A stretch of 64,000 nt of DNA from an uncultured SAR116 cluster alpha proteobacterium (GTDB lineage Bacteria > Pseudomonadota > Alphaproteobacteria > Puniceispirillales > Marisalimonadaceae). A model generated the notes under the pieces. The model was not told the DNA's origin, made no database searches, and was given only the letters and a program-made list of their open reading frames with translations. Location of the stretch: the NCBI GenBank assembly GCA_902625215.1, contig CACOAO010000004.1, positions 1 to 64,000 of the forward strand, written 5' to 3'. Shown here piece by piece: positions 18,159-26,780 of the stretch (position 1 is the stretch's first letter; every line of letters starts with the position of its first letter). A program made the translations under genes and the position numbers.

Positions 18159-18698
18159 CTATTTAGCAGTGTTCTTAATAATTTCGTCAACCACACTGTG
18201 TCCACGTTTGGCCACTAGGAAAGATCTGACCATATCCATTACAATAATTTTATCTTGATTTTTTCCAATGTGTCTTACCTTTATAATACCTTGTGTAGGT
18301 CTTGATTTTGATTCTCTTTTACCCAAAACTTCAGTTTCAGAGTATAGTGTATCACCAACAAATACTGGTGCAGGTATTTTTATTTCTTCCCATCCCAAAT
18401 TGGCTATTGCTTTTTGGCTTGTCCCACTAACACACATCCCAGTAACGAGCGCTAAGGTAAAAGCTGAATTCACCAAATATTTTCCAAACTCAGATTTTGA
18501 GGCATAATTTGCATCAAAGTGAATTGGATGTGTGTTCATTGTTAAATTTGTAAACCATATATTATCAGCTTCACTTACCGTTCTTCCTGGCCAATGCTCA
18601 TAAACGTCTCCCACTTGAAAATCTTCAAAATATCTACCTGGATCTTCTCTATACCTTTGAGGTCCTATTTTTTTTATACCATATGAATTTTCATCCAT
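18159..18698 (-). CDS. MaoC-family hydratase with altered catalytic motif
   Basis: The 179-residue hot-dog protein has the MaoC hydratase region written as LTMNTHPIHFDANYAS. The canonical pattern is S/T-G-D-x-N-P-L-H, so here the Asp is replaced by Asn55 and the Asn by His57, while His60 is kept. Proteins with such NTxPxHxD motifs occur beside CitE-type lyases and are linked to mesaconyl- or methylmalyl-CoA hydration. The ATG immediately follows the TAA of the upstream lyase gene, and its GGGAGGA lies inside that gene's last codons. A C5-CoA hydratase role is inferred from the neighbours. Confidence 0.88.
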   Translation of the reverse strand: MDENSYGIKKIGPQRYREDPGRYFEDFQVGDVYEHWPGRTVSEADNIWFTNLTMNTHPIHFDANYASKSEFGKYLVNSAFTLALVTGMCVSGTSQKAIANLGWEEIKIPAPVFVGDTLYSETEVLGKRESKSRPTQGIIKVRHIGKNQDKIIVMDMVRSFLVAKRGHSVVDEIIKNTAK

Positions 18699-19511
18699 TT
18701 AATCCTCCCTAGATATAATTTGTCTCGCAACAGCTAAAACAGGTGCATCAACCATTTTACCTTGATATTTAAAAGCACCAGAACCAGCTATTTTTGCCTC
18801 CTCCAACACACCTTTTGCCCATTCCAGTTCTTCAGGGGTAGGTCTGTAAGCATCATGAATTGGTTTAATCTGATCTGGATGTATTGCAAAACGTCCTTTG
18901 AAACCCATAGTTTTGACATATAATGTTTCTTCTCTACATCCATCTGGATCTCTAAAATCTAGCCATACGCCATCAAGCGCAATTGTGTTGTATAATGCAG
19001 CAGCGTTAATGATTTTACCTCTTCCATATGCTAAACTAGCTTTACCCATATCACCTCCAGTTGATGCACAATAATCTGCTGAACCAAATCCAATTCCAGA
19101 GAATTCAATATTTGAACAATCCCAGCTTTCAACAGTTGCGATACCCTTCGGCGTTTCAATTTGAGGTAAAATTAATATATTAGCTCCAAGATCTTTTAAA
19201 AAAGTTCTACATTCATCAGCAGTTTCTATTTTAGGAATAGCAATGGAGTAAGGAAGAGAAGGTAAAGACCTTAACATTTTTATATCTTCTTGATATTCTT
19301 CAGTATCCAAAGCATTGATCCGTAATAAAAGCTTATTTGAATGACCGTCATAATTTCTATTAGCTAAATCAGCAAAATTAGTTCGTCCAGTAGCTTTCTT
19401 GTCATGAGCCAAACCATCTTCTAAATCAAAAATAACTTTGTCCGCTCCAGATCCTACAGCTTTGGGTAACCTTTCAATCTTATCCGTTGGTAAAAATAAA
19501 ATACTTCTCAA
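18699..19511 (-). CDS. HpcH/HpaI aldolase / CitE-like CoA-ester lyase
   Basis: The 270-residue TIM-barrel protein has the CitE-family landmarks: RSILFLPTDKIERLPKA at the start, VIFDLEDGLAHDKK for the Mg-binding acidic pair, RINALDTEEYQEDI, LPQIETPKGI and the C-terminal GRFAIHPDQI. Related enzymes split citryl-, malyl-, methylmalyl- or citramalyl-CoA into an acyl-CoA and an oxo acid. In this operon a citramalyl-CoA lyase giving pyruvate and acetyl-CoA is the simplest hypothesis. The start is TTG with TAGGAG six bases upstream. Confidence 0.92.
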   Translation of the reverse strand: MRSILFLPTDKIERLPKAVGSGADKVIFDLEDGLAHDKKATGRTNFADLANRNYDGHSNKLLLRINALDTEEYQEDIKMLRSLPSLPYSIAIPKIETADECRTFLKDLGANILILPQIETPKGIATVESWDCSNIEFSGIGFGSADYCASTGGDMGKASLAYGRGKIINAAALYNTIALDGVWLDFRDPDGCREETLYVKTMGFKGRFAIHPDQIKPIHDAYRPTPEELEWAKGVLEEAKIAGSGAFKYQGKMVDAPVLAVARQIISRED

Positions 19512-19531
19512 ATTTATCTCCTACTTTTTTA

Positions 19532-20686
19532 TTAAGAACTAAATTCAGCTTTAATTTTTTTCCCATGTTCATCTAATTCAGGCATTTTATTCACTTCTGG
19601 AATAAAATTGTCATGAATTGCACCTGGACCTAAAACTTTTACTTTGCCATTTTTAGTTTCAATTTCTAAAAAATTGTTTTGAGGATGATTTTTTAATTGT
19701 TCCATATCAGAAATTCTTCCATATGCGATGCGTGCTTCTTCAAGTTTTTCAATTAACCCTTCTCTTGCAAAAGTAATAAATTTATCTTGTATAATTTTTT
19801 CTGTTAATTCTCGATTAGCAACCCGATCTGAATTAGTTTTAAAGCGAGTATCAATCACCAGAGTTTCGTCATCTAATACAATTTTGCAAAATTTTGCCCA
19901 TTCTCGATCATTTTGTATAGAAATTAAGATAGTTAAATTATCTTTACAATTATAAGCACCATAGGGAACAAGCATTGGGTGGGTCATACCATTTCTTTTT
20001 GGGACCTTTTTATTATAAACGTACCCAAGATAAAAAGGGTTCATCCAATCTGCGAGGGAATTGAACATAGACACTGATATGTGTCTACCTTTTCCACTAA
20101 CACTTCTTTTAATAATTGCTTGAAGAATTGCTTGATAAGCTGTCATCCCTGCAGATATATCACATACTGATGGCCCAACCTTTGCTCTTCCATCCACTCC
20201 ATCCTTATCTGGAAGACCCGTTATATCAATAACTCCAGTTTCAGCTTGAATTAACATATCATAAGCTTTTTGGTTTTTATATGGACCTTGATCTCCAAAC
20301 CCAGAAATAGAACATGTAATTAAAGATGGATATTTTTTTCTTAATTCACCTAAATCGAGGCCAAGACGATCAAATGCACCTGGTGCTAAATTTTGAATCA
20401 AAATATCAGATTTTGAAATAATATTCTCAAAAATTTTAAAATCTTCACTATTTTTAAGATCCAAAGAGATTGACTCTTTACCTCTATTTAACCAAACAAA
20501 ATAAGCACTATTTCCAAGTGCATTACTATCGTAGTTTCTAGCAAAATCACCTTCTGGTCTTTCAACTTTTATAACCCTTGCACCTGCATCTGCCAGTCTA
20601 CAAGATGTGTAAGGAGCCGCTACAGCTTGCTCAACTGTTACTACTAATAAACCCTCTAAATCCTTTCCGGAGTTTTGTTTTTCCAT
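19532..20686 (-). CDS. CaiB/BaiF-family CoA-transferase (second in cluster)
   Basis: This 384-residue family III CoA transferase has LLVVTVEQAVAAPYTSCRLADAGARVIKVERPEGD at the start, WLNRGKESISLDLK, and the CoA-binding GFGDQGPYKNQKAYDMLIQAETGV. The Asp after AY is the expected acyl-aspartyl residue. The opening EQAVAAPYTSCRLADAG closely recalls itaconate and mesaconate CoA-transferases, but this is judged by eye. Its ATG overlaps the TAA of the preceding MmgE/PrpD gene, and the CitE lyase follows after 20 bases. Confidence 0.92.
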   Translation of the reverse strand: MEKQNSGKDLEGLLVVTVEQAVAAPYTSCRLADAGARVIKVERPEGDFARNYDSNALGNSAYFVWLNRGKESISLDLKNSEDFKIFENIISKSDILIQNLAPGAFDRLGLDLGELRKKYPSLITCSISGFGDQGPYKNQKAYDMLIQAETGVIDITGLPDKDGVDGRAKVGPSVCDISAGMTAYQAILQAIIKRSVSGKGRHISVSMFNSLADWMNPFYLGYVYNKKVPKRNGMTHPMLVPYGAYNCKDNLTILISIQNDREWAKFCKIVLDDETLVIDTRFKTNSDRVANRELTEKIIQDKFITFAREGLIEKLEEARIAYGRISDMEQLKNHPQNNFLEIETKNGKVKVLGPGAIHDNFIPEVNKMPELDEHGKKIKAEFSS

Positions 20687-22005
20687 TAGCTAACCAAACA
20701 ATCTACTATAGAAGAAACTTTACTTTCAGAAGGGATATTTAACATTTTAGAAATTTCATTAGATTTATTTTTTGACAGTAACATAGCAGATTTATTAACA
20801 ATTTTATTTTCTAAAATATTTTGATCAATTTTATCAGACAAGTCATGTTTATTTTTAATATCCCTAGATCCATCTTTAATTGAAATTAAAGACTGAGTGT
20901 TCGTTAATTGATCGTTAGGTATCACCTTTACTTTATCCCTAATATTATTCATTTTGTCATCAAAACAAATATCATCGTTATAAGTGCCTAAGTCCGCTGT
21001 GTCTTTGCCATAAATTGACATGGCTGCTGTTAATTTATAGGAAAATTTTGACTCTAGACCAGTTTTGGGTTTTTCAATATTACAGACTTTTAGCCATGAA
21101 GGATTAGTTTCAATTGCAATTTCTTCTATTGTCTCAGGATTAAAATTATTTTCTTGCTTCAGTTCTTCAAGGGCTTCAAGAAAAGAATGTAGGCCATGAC
21201 AACAAGCATGAAATTTATACTTGATTTCTGGAAACAAAAAGTCTGTACCTAAATTTTCTACTGCTCTATTAGGCAATTTTTTATCCCAACCATGAGTTAG
21301 AAAAAAGCCTTGATCACATTCCATACCATCTTCTTTTGATACAAATCCTAGCTTTGACAATTTAGCAGCTTCAATACCGTTTGATGCCGCCATTCCAGCA
21401 TGATATGGTTTACCCATTGTACCAAATTGAGATTTAATTCCTGACGCTCTTGTAGAGACTAAACCAAGTGCATTTATTGTTTCATCTTCACTCAAATTTA
21501 ATAATTTAGATGCCACAATTGTTGAGCCAAACGAACCAGTGGTGGCAGTTTGATGGAAACCCGCGTTATAATGAGAATAGCCTAAGATATGACCAATTCT
21601 TGTAGAAACTTCAACTCCAGTCATATATGCAAGTAATAATTCTTCTAATGAGGATCCCAGTTCTTCACCTAGTGCTAGTGCTGTTGGCAAAGCACTTGCT
21701 GTAGGATGGCCAACAAAAAGAAAATGTGTGTCGTCATAATCTAGTGCATGTCCAGTGGCTCCATTAGCTAGGGCAGCTCCTCTTGAAGAAACTCTATGAC
21801 CAGTTGTTATTAACCTCGCTTGATTAACTCCATTTTCCTCTTCAACCATTTCAGATACTATTTTAGAAACTGGTTCCTTTTTTGCTGCGTATGCTACACC
21901 ACACCAATCTAGTATAGACATCTTTGCAAAAAACTTCATCTCATCGTTAAAACTATTTAATTGAGTATTAAATCCATAACTACCAAATAACTTTGTAATA
22001 GACAC
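20686..22005 (-). CDS. MmgE/PrpD-family protein (second of three)
   Basis: The 439-residue protein has the family's ANGATGHALDYDDTHFLFVGHPTASALP, FHQTATTGSFGSTIVASKLLNL and KFHACCHGLHSFLEAL regions. It starts at GTG with AAAGGA upstream. It lies between a FAS1-like dehydratase and a CoA transferase in one compact operon. In the Pseudomonas itaconate locus a PrpD-like gene occupies a comparable position, and no reaction is established for it there that I can cite. A role as isomerase or dehydratase on a free dicarboxylic or tricarboxylic acid is inferred. Confidence 0.9.
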   Translation of the reverse strand: MSITKLFGSYGFNTQLNSFNDEMKFFAKMSILDWCGVAYAAKKEPVSKIVSEMVEEENGVNQARLITTGHRVSSRGAALANGATGHALDYDDTHFLFVGHPTASALPTALALGEELGSSLEELLLAYMTGVEVSTRIGHILGYSHYNAGFHQTATTGSFGSTIVASKLLNLSEDETINALGLVSTRASGIKSQFGTMGKPYHAGMAASNGIEAAKLSKLGFVSKEDGMECDQGFFLTHGWDKKLPNRAVENLGTDFLFPEIKYKFHACCHGLHSFLEALEELKQENNFNPETIEEIAIETNPSWLKVCNIEKPKTGLESKFSYKLTAAMSIYGKDTADLGTYNDDICFDDKMNNIRDKVKVIPNDQLTNTQSLISIKDGSRDIKNKHDLSDKIDQNILENKIVNKSAMLLSKNKSNEISKMLNIPSESKVSSIVDCLVS

Positions 22006-22026
22006 AATATATCCTTTCTATGTAAA

Positions 22027-22884
22027 TTATTCGAAATGTGCTTCAGCTTGCATGGTCATGCCTGATCCTTTTACAGCACCCCAACAACTTACAGTGCCAT
22101 TTGGGTTTTCCTTTGCACCAATGATATAATCACTATTAGCAAAAACTGGAGCCATAACCTTATGACTAAAGGAAGTAACTGCCTTTCCTTTGAGTTTTTC
22201 AGCTGCTCTAAGTAAAAAAGTGGCTTGTAAGGGACCATGTACTATCAAATCAGGATAGTTCTCTTCATTTTTTGTATATGGGAAGTCATAGTGAATTCTA
22301 TGACCCACAAAACCAATTGCTGAATATCGAAACAATATTGTTGGGTGCATAAAAATTGTTTCAGTAAAATCTGCATCATCTGGTATTACGTCAGATACAC
22401 CAGAACCACCTGTAGCTTTGGTTATATCACGATATACAATATTATGAAGCTCATGTAGCCTTACTTCTTCATTAACTAAGTATTCATACTCAGCTGTAAC
22501 AAAACATAGTTGTCCTGTCCTTCCTTCTTTTAATTTTATATCAGCCACTTTAGATTTTTTTATAACTTTATCACCTACTCTAAGAGGGTTATTGACTCTA
22601 ATATGGCTTCCTGCCCACATTCTTCTTGGAAGTGGGACAGGAGGCAAAAATTCACCTCTGGCAGGATGAGAATCAACTCCAAGCTCGTCATTTTTTTTCA
22701 GATTCCAACCCAACATCCAATGTAGACCTGATGTAGCAACTTCTCCAATTTCAGGATCACCTGGATCTATATTTAATGTAGCTCTATACCTTTGTTCAAC
22801 AATAGGTGTAAGATAATCAGTGACGGTTTCTATGTTACCAACCCATTTGTTTAAATGATTAATATCAAGCACTTCATTATCCAT
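22027..22884 (-). CDS. FAS1-like / HTD2-type hot-dog dehydratase (mesaconyl-C4-CoA hydratase-like)
   Basis: The 285-residue protein begins LNKWVGNIETVTDYLTPI and contains PPVPLPRRMWAGSHIRVNNPLRVGD, the hallmark of the double-hot-dog FAS1-like dehydratase group that includes HTD2 and mesaconyl-C4-CoA (3-methylfumaryl-CoA) hydratase. The C-terminal half has RYSAIGFVGHRIHYD and DLIVHGPLQATFLL, where His residues should be catalytic. It heads the minus-strand operon with GAGG before the ATG. With the CitE-type lyase downstream it could hydrate a C5 enoyl-CoA such as itaconyl- or mesaconyl-CoA to citramalyl-CoA. Confidence 0.88.
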   Translation of the reverse strand: MDNEVLDINHLNKWVGNIETVTDYLTPIVEQRYRATLNIDPGDPEIGEVATSGLHWMLGWNLKKNDELGVDSHPARGEFLPPVPLPRRMWAGSHIRVNNPLRVGDKVIKKSKVADIKLKEGRTGQLCFVTAEYEYLVNEEVRLHELHNIVYRDITKATGGSGVSDVIPDDADFTETIFMHPTILFRYSAIGFVGHRIHYDFPYTKNEENYPDLIVHGPLQATFLLRAAEKLKGKAVTSFSHKVMAPVFANSDYIIGAKENPNGTVSCWGAVKGSGMTMQAEAHFE

Positions 22885-22985
22885 TTGCTGAACCTCTAAT
22901 TTTTTTTTAAAATACTTAAAACTATTTAATATAAAAAATAAACTATTATCAATGAATAAAATATTTATATAAATTTAATTTCAAA

Positions 22986-23330
22986 ATGCCTTCTTTAATT
23001 CTACATATAGACGAAATCATAGAAAATACTCTCAAAAATTCTGTAGTTAAAGCAATTGAAAAAAATATGATAAAAATAATAGAAGAAGAATTAGAGGCTG
23101 AAAAAAATAACTGTCAAATTATTTGGGTAAGGAGCAAGATATTAAGTTCAAACTATAAAATTTTTGGTGAATTGAAGTTTAGAGAAAAAACTACTAGAAA
23201 CCTAAAAAGAAGAAAAGATTGTTTAAAACAAATTAGTGAAATTTTACAAAAAAAGTTTAATGTTTCTGTTAGACTAAGAGCGTTTTCTATAAAAGAAGAA
23301 ACTATTACTGCACTAGATTTTGAAAATTAA
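22986..23330 (+). CDS. Small protein, tautomerase-like (N-terminal Met-Pro)
   Basis: The 114-residue protein starts Met-Pro-Ser-Leu-Ile-Leu-His, which recalls the tautomerase superfamily, where Pro becomes N-terminal and acts as the catalytic base (compare CHMI and MIF). A charged helix follows, then a strand and a second helix (LKRRKDCLKQISEILQKKF), giving a beta-alpha-beta order that fits one tautomerase unit or a fused pair. No clear Shine-Dalgarno is visible. It opens the operon of enoyl-CoA hydratase, PcaB-like lyase and thioesterase. The assignment is tentative. Confidence 0.6.
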   Translation: MPSLILHIDEIIENTLKNSVVKAIEKNMIKIIEEELEAEKNNCQIIWVRSKILSSNYKIFGELKFREKTTRNLKRRKDCLKQISEILQKKFNVSVRLRAFSIKEETITALDFEN

Positions 23331-23365
23331 ACAAGATATTTGAGACTAAATTATAAAGGTTAGAT

Positions 23366-24157
23366 ATGAACAGCAATATTGTTATAACAAATGTTGATGA
23401 AAGAGGAATAGCAGAGGTTATTTTAAATCGTCCAGAAAGAAATAACGCATACAACACAGACATGATTATTGGGTTAATTAAAAGTTTTGAAGCTTTATAT
23501 GAAAATAACTCTGTAAGAGTGGTGCTTATAAAAGGTAATGGAAAACATTTTCAAGCAGGTGCTGACTTACAATGGCTTAAAGAAATTGGTAATCTAAGTC
23601 AGAAAGAGAATATAGAAGTTTCAAAAAAAACTGCCTCAGCGATTAAAGGTCTTACTGAATTCCCCAAGCCAACAATAGCATTGATCCATGGCGGATGCTT
23701 TGGAGGTGGGACCGGAATTGCTGCGGCCGCTGATATCGTGATAGCTAGTGAAGATGCTATTTTTTCTATTTCAGAAGCTAGATGGGGTGTAATGGCAGGA
23801 ATAATAATTCCTCATTTAAACGCAAGTATTGGAGTAAGAAATGTTAGAAGATATGCTCTATCTTGTGAACGTTTTAATGCTAGTCAAGCCAAGGATATGG
23901 GTTTAATTCACCAGGTTTGTAAAACTGGTGAGCTTGAAAGTGCAGTCAAGCCCGTTATTGAGGACTTATTGATGTGTGCTCCTGATGCCCTGAAAGCAAC
24001 AAAAAGAAGAACTTTAATTGAAAGTGGTTTAATGTTATCAGACAAAAAGTTTGATGAACTTGTTTTTGAACATTCTCAAAAAAGGATGTCTGGTGAAGCA
24101 AAAGAAGGCCTTAATAGTTTTCTCGAGAAAAGAACTGCATCTTGGTACCAAAATTAA
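23366..24157 (+). CDS. Enoyl-CoA hydratase/isomerase (crotonase family)
   Basis: The 263-residue crotonase-fold protein has the start VILNRPERNNAYN, the oxyanion-hole segments GKHFQAGADLQWLK and IHGGCFGGGTGIAAAADIVIAS, and SEARWGVMAGII. In place of the usual catalytic Glu pair it keeps the Glu in ISEARWG. It could hydrate enoyl-CoAs or, like methylglutaconyl-CoA hydratases that share the ADLxW motif, act on a branched dicarboxylyl-CoA. An AAAGG precedes the ATG. The genes before and after are on the same strand with short gaps. Confidence 0.92.
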   Translation: MNSNIVITNVDERGIAEVILNRPERNNAYNTDMIIGLIKSFEALYENNSVRVVLIKGNGKHFQAGADLQWLKEIGNLSQKENIEVSKKTASAIKGLTEFPKPTIALIHGGCFGGGTGIAAAADIVIASEDAIFSISEARWGVMAGIIIPHLNASIGVRNVRRYALSCERFNASQAKDMGLIHQVCKTGELESAVKPVIEDLLMCAPDALKATKRRTLIESGLMLSDKKFDELVFEHSQKRMSGEAKEGLNSFLEKRTASWYQN

Positions 24158-24175
24158 ATTAATAGGAAATACTTA

Positions 24176-25525
24176 ATGCCTGCCTTAGTTACAAATTCAA
24201 AAATATGGGGAGAAATGTTTGGAACAAAAGAAATGCATTTATTATTTTCTGATGAAGGTACTACACAGTTATATTTAGATGTAGAGGCAGCCCTAGCAAG
24301 ATCACAGTCAAAGCTAAATATTATACCAAAAGAGGCTGGGGAGAAAATTACCCAAGTAGCAAAAGTAGAGATAATTGATTGGGAAAAACTTGAAAAAAGA
24401 ACATCTATTGTTGGATATCCAATTCTTCCACTAGTAGAGCAACTAAGTGAAAAAGTTGAAGGTGACTTTGGGCAATTTTGTCACTGGGGTGCCACAACAC
24501 AGGATATTATGGATACAGCTGATGTCCTTCAAATAAGAAAAGGTCTTAAATTATTAGCAAAAGACCTCAAATCAATATCAGAAGCATTAGTAAATATTAT
24601 TGAAAATTACATTAATACACCCATGGTTGGAAGGACACACTTACAACACGCATTACCCACATCTTTTGGTTATAAAGTATCAACTTGGTTATCTGGTATT
24701 GATAGGCACCAAAAAAGGTTAGATGAAATGGAGCAACGTATTTTTAATGTATCATTTTTTGGAGCAGCGGGTACGCTTGCATCACTTGGAGAAGATGATG
24801 GACTTAAAACACAGTCAGCCTTGGCAAAAGAGTTAGATTTAAATGTGCCAGAAGTCAGTTGGCATGCTATTAGGGATAATTTTTGTGAGGTTACTGGTTG
24901 GCTTGCAATGGTAGGTGCCTCTTTAGGTAAAATAGCATATGATGTAATGTTAATGATGCAAACAGAAACACAAGAAGTAGCTGAACCATTTCTTCATGGA
25001 CGAGGATCATCATCAACAATGCCTCAGAAAAGGAACCCTATTTCTTCTGAAATAATGCTGGCTTGCTCAAAGTTATTAAAGGAAAATCACGCGTCTATGC
25101 TTGATGCTATGGTCCTTGATCATGAAAGAGCAACAGGCCAATGGCATGTTGAATGGCATGCTATACCTAACGCCTTTTTAGTCGCTTCTTCATCTTTCAG
25201 CTCAGCTAAATATCTTTTAGAAGGTTTAGAAGTTTCACCTGAAAAAATGAAAGACAACATTTATAAAACCAATGGATTAATAGTCGCTGAGTCTGTCATG
25301 ATGGCGCTTGCACCTAAAATGGGAAGACAAATTGCACATGATTTAGTATATGATTGTTGTAGAGTATCGATCAAAAAAAATATTTCTTTCATAGATACAT
25401 TATTAAAAAATAAAGAGATTTCTAATATTTTCAATAAGACTGATTTATTAGAAATAATAGACCCTTCTAATTATTTGGGAGCAGCTCCCGCAATGGCAAA
25501 AAGACTTTTAGATAACAGGAAGTAG
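24176..25525 (+). CDS. Fumarase/aspartase-superfamily lyase, PcaB-like
   Basis: The 449-residue protein has the superfamily signature GSSTMPQKRNP near residue 280, TTQDIMDTADVLQIRK and a conserved GRTHLQHALPTSFG. The overall length and the opening MFSDEG-like segment fit 3-carboxy-cis,cis-muconate cycloisomerase (PcaB) or the adenylosuccinate-lyase-like relatives. A PcaB function would serve the protocatechuate ring-cleavage genes about 15 kb away. However, the gene sits between an enoyl-CoA hydratase and a thioesterase, so a different diacid lyase reaction is possible. Confidence 0.88.
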   Translation: MPALVTNSKIWGEMFGTKEMHLLFSDEGTTQLYLDVEAALARSQSKLNIIPKEAGEKITQVAKVEIIDWEKLEKRTSIVGYPILPLVEQLSEKVEGDFGQFCHWGATTQDIMDTADVLQIRKGLKLLAKDLKSISEALVNIIENYINTPMVGRTHLQHALPTSFGYKVSTWLSGIDRHQKRLDEMEQRIFNVSFFGAAGTLASLGEDDGLKTQSALAKELDLNVPEVSWHAIRDNFCEVTGWLAMVGASLGKIAYDVMLMMQTETQEVAEPFLHGRGSSSTMPQKRNPISSEIMLACSKLLKENHASMLDAMVLDHERATGQWHVEWHAIPNAFLVASSSFSSAKYLLEGLEVSPEKMKDNIYKTNGLIVAESVMMALAPKMGRQIAHDLVYDCCRVSIKKNISFIDTLLKNKEISNIFNKTDLLEIIDPSNYLGAAPAMAKRLLDNRK

Positions 25526-25535
25526 TTCTGATAAA

Positions 25536-25952
25536 ATGCAACAATTAATGTCAAAAGAAAGTCTTGATGACTTTTTGAAAAAAGAATTTCCTCAAGTTAG
25601 CAAAAACTTTAAAATATTAACTGCTAGTGATCAGTCTTTATCAATGTTAATGTATATTACTACAGAGCATTTGAGACCAGGAGCAACAGTTTCTGGCCCA
25701 ACGATGTTTCTATTGGCGGATGTAACTTTTTACTTAGCAACTTTAAGTATTATCGGACCTAAAAGCCTCACTGTTACAACTAATTGTTCAATAAATTTTT
25801 TAAGAAAACCAAATGAAAAAAATTTAATAAGTGAAGCTAGAATTTTAAAATTAGGAAAAACTCTGAGTGTAGGTGATGTTTTAATATATTCTGAGGATAT
25901 AGATAAGCCTGTTGCTCACGCTTCACTAACATACTCAATCCCTCAAAAGTAA
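25536..25952 (+). CDS. PaaI-type hot-dog thioesterase
   Basis: The 138-residue protein has the hot-dog core LRPGATVSGPTMFLLADVTFYLATL, where the Asp of LAD is in the position of the catalytic acid, and TVTTNCSINFLRKP for the central strand. Family members hydrolyse acyl-CoA thioesters. It begins 10 bases after the lyase and closes the operon. ATG at 25548 is an alternative start. The next gene converges with a 3-base gap. Confidence 0.85.
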   Translation: MQQLMSKESLDDFLKKEFPQVSKNFKILTASDQSLSMLMYITTEHLRPGATVSGPTMFLLADVTFYLATLSIIGPKSLTVTTNCSINFLRKPNEKNLISEARILKLGKTLSVGDVLIYSEDIDKPVAHASLTYSIPQK

Positions 25953-25955
25953 AAT

Positions 25956-26780
25956 TCAAATTCTATCTCTATGCCAAATCAAATGATCCGACATAAAAGT
26001 TGAAATAAAATAATACGAATGATCATAATTATCCTGAATCCTAAGTTTCAATTTAATTTTTGATTTTTTACAGGCATCTTCTAAAAGCCAAGGTCTTAAT
26101 CCTTCTTCTAAAAAACTGTCAGAACCTCCCTGATCTACAAGAATTTCAGGGAAATAATAACCGTTTTTTACTAATGCTACACTATCATAAATTTGCCAAT
26201 CACTTTGGTTAAGACCAATATATTTCTTAAAAGCCTCAGAAGACCAACTTGCCGTTGTTGGTTCAACAATTGGTGCAAATGCAGAACAACTTTTAAATTT
26301 TTTAGGGTTTCTTAAAGCCACTACTAGAGCCCCATGCCCACCCATTGAATGCCCAAAAATACTTTGTCTAGACATGTCAAAGTCAAAATTTTTCTGAATA
26401 ACGCTTGGGAGTTCTTCAACAATATAACTGTACATATTGTAGTTTTTATCGTAAGGAGGCTCAGTTGCATCTATGTAAAACCCTGCTCCAGAACCAAATT
26501 GCCAGTTTTCTTTTTCATCCGGTACATTGTCACCTCTTGGACTAGTATCTGGACAAATGATTACCATTCCTAATTCTGCTGCTTTTTTTCTATACTCCCC
26601 TTTTTCCATTACATTTTGATGACTACAAGTCAAACCAGATAAGTACCATAACACTGGAGGTTTTTTGATCTTAGGAGGAATAAAAACGGCAAAAGTCATT
26701 TCACAGTTATTTACAACTGACATATGATTACAAACTAACTGCTTGCCTCCAAATGAAAATACTTCGGATATAATTTTCAT
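25956..26780 (-). CDS. fghA: S-formylglutathione hydrolase
   Basis: The 274-residue esterase-D-type hydrolase has the nucleophile elbow GHSMGGHGAL, the opening PPVLWYLSGLTCSHQNVMEKGEYRK split over the core, and QFGSGAGFYIDATEPPY. Asp and His follow near LVDQGGSDSFL and YDHSYYFI. It hydrolyses S-formylglutathione to formate and glutathione in the cytoplasm. Its ATG overlaps the TAA of the upstream class III alcohol dehydrogenase, so the two steps of glutathione-dependent formaldehyde oxidation are translationally coupled. Confidence 0.96.
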   Translation of the reverse strand: MKIISEVFSFGGKQLVCNHMSVVNNCEMTFAVFIPPKIKKPPVLWYLSGLTCSHQNVMEKGEYRKKAAELGMVIICPDTSPRGDNVPDEKENWQFGSGAGFYIDATEPPYDKNYNMYSYIVEELPSVIQKNFDFDMSRQSIFGHSMGGHGALVVALRNPKKFKSCSAFAPIVEPTTASWSSEAFKKYIGLNQSDWQIYDSVALVKNGYYFPEILVDQGGSDSFLEEGLRPWLLEDACKKSKIKLKLRIQDNYDHSYYFISTFMSDHLIWHRDRI

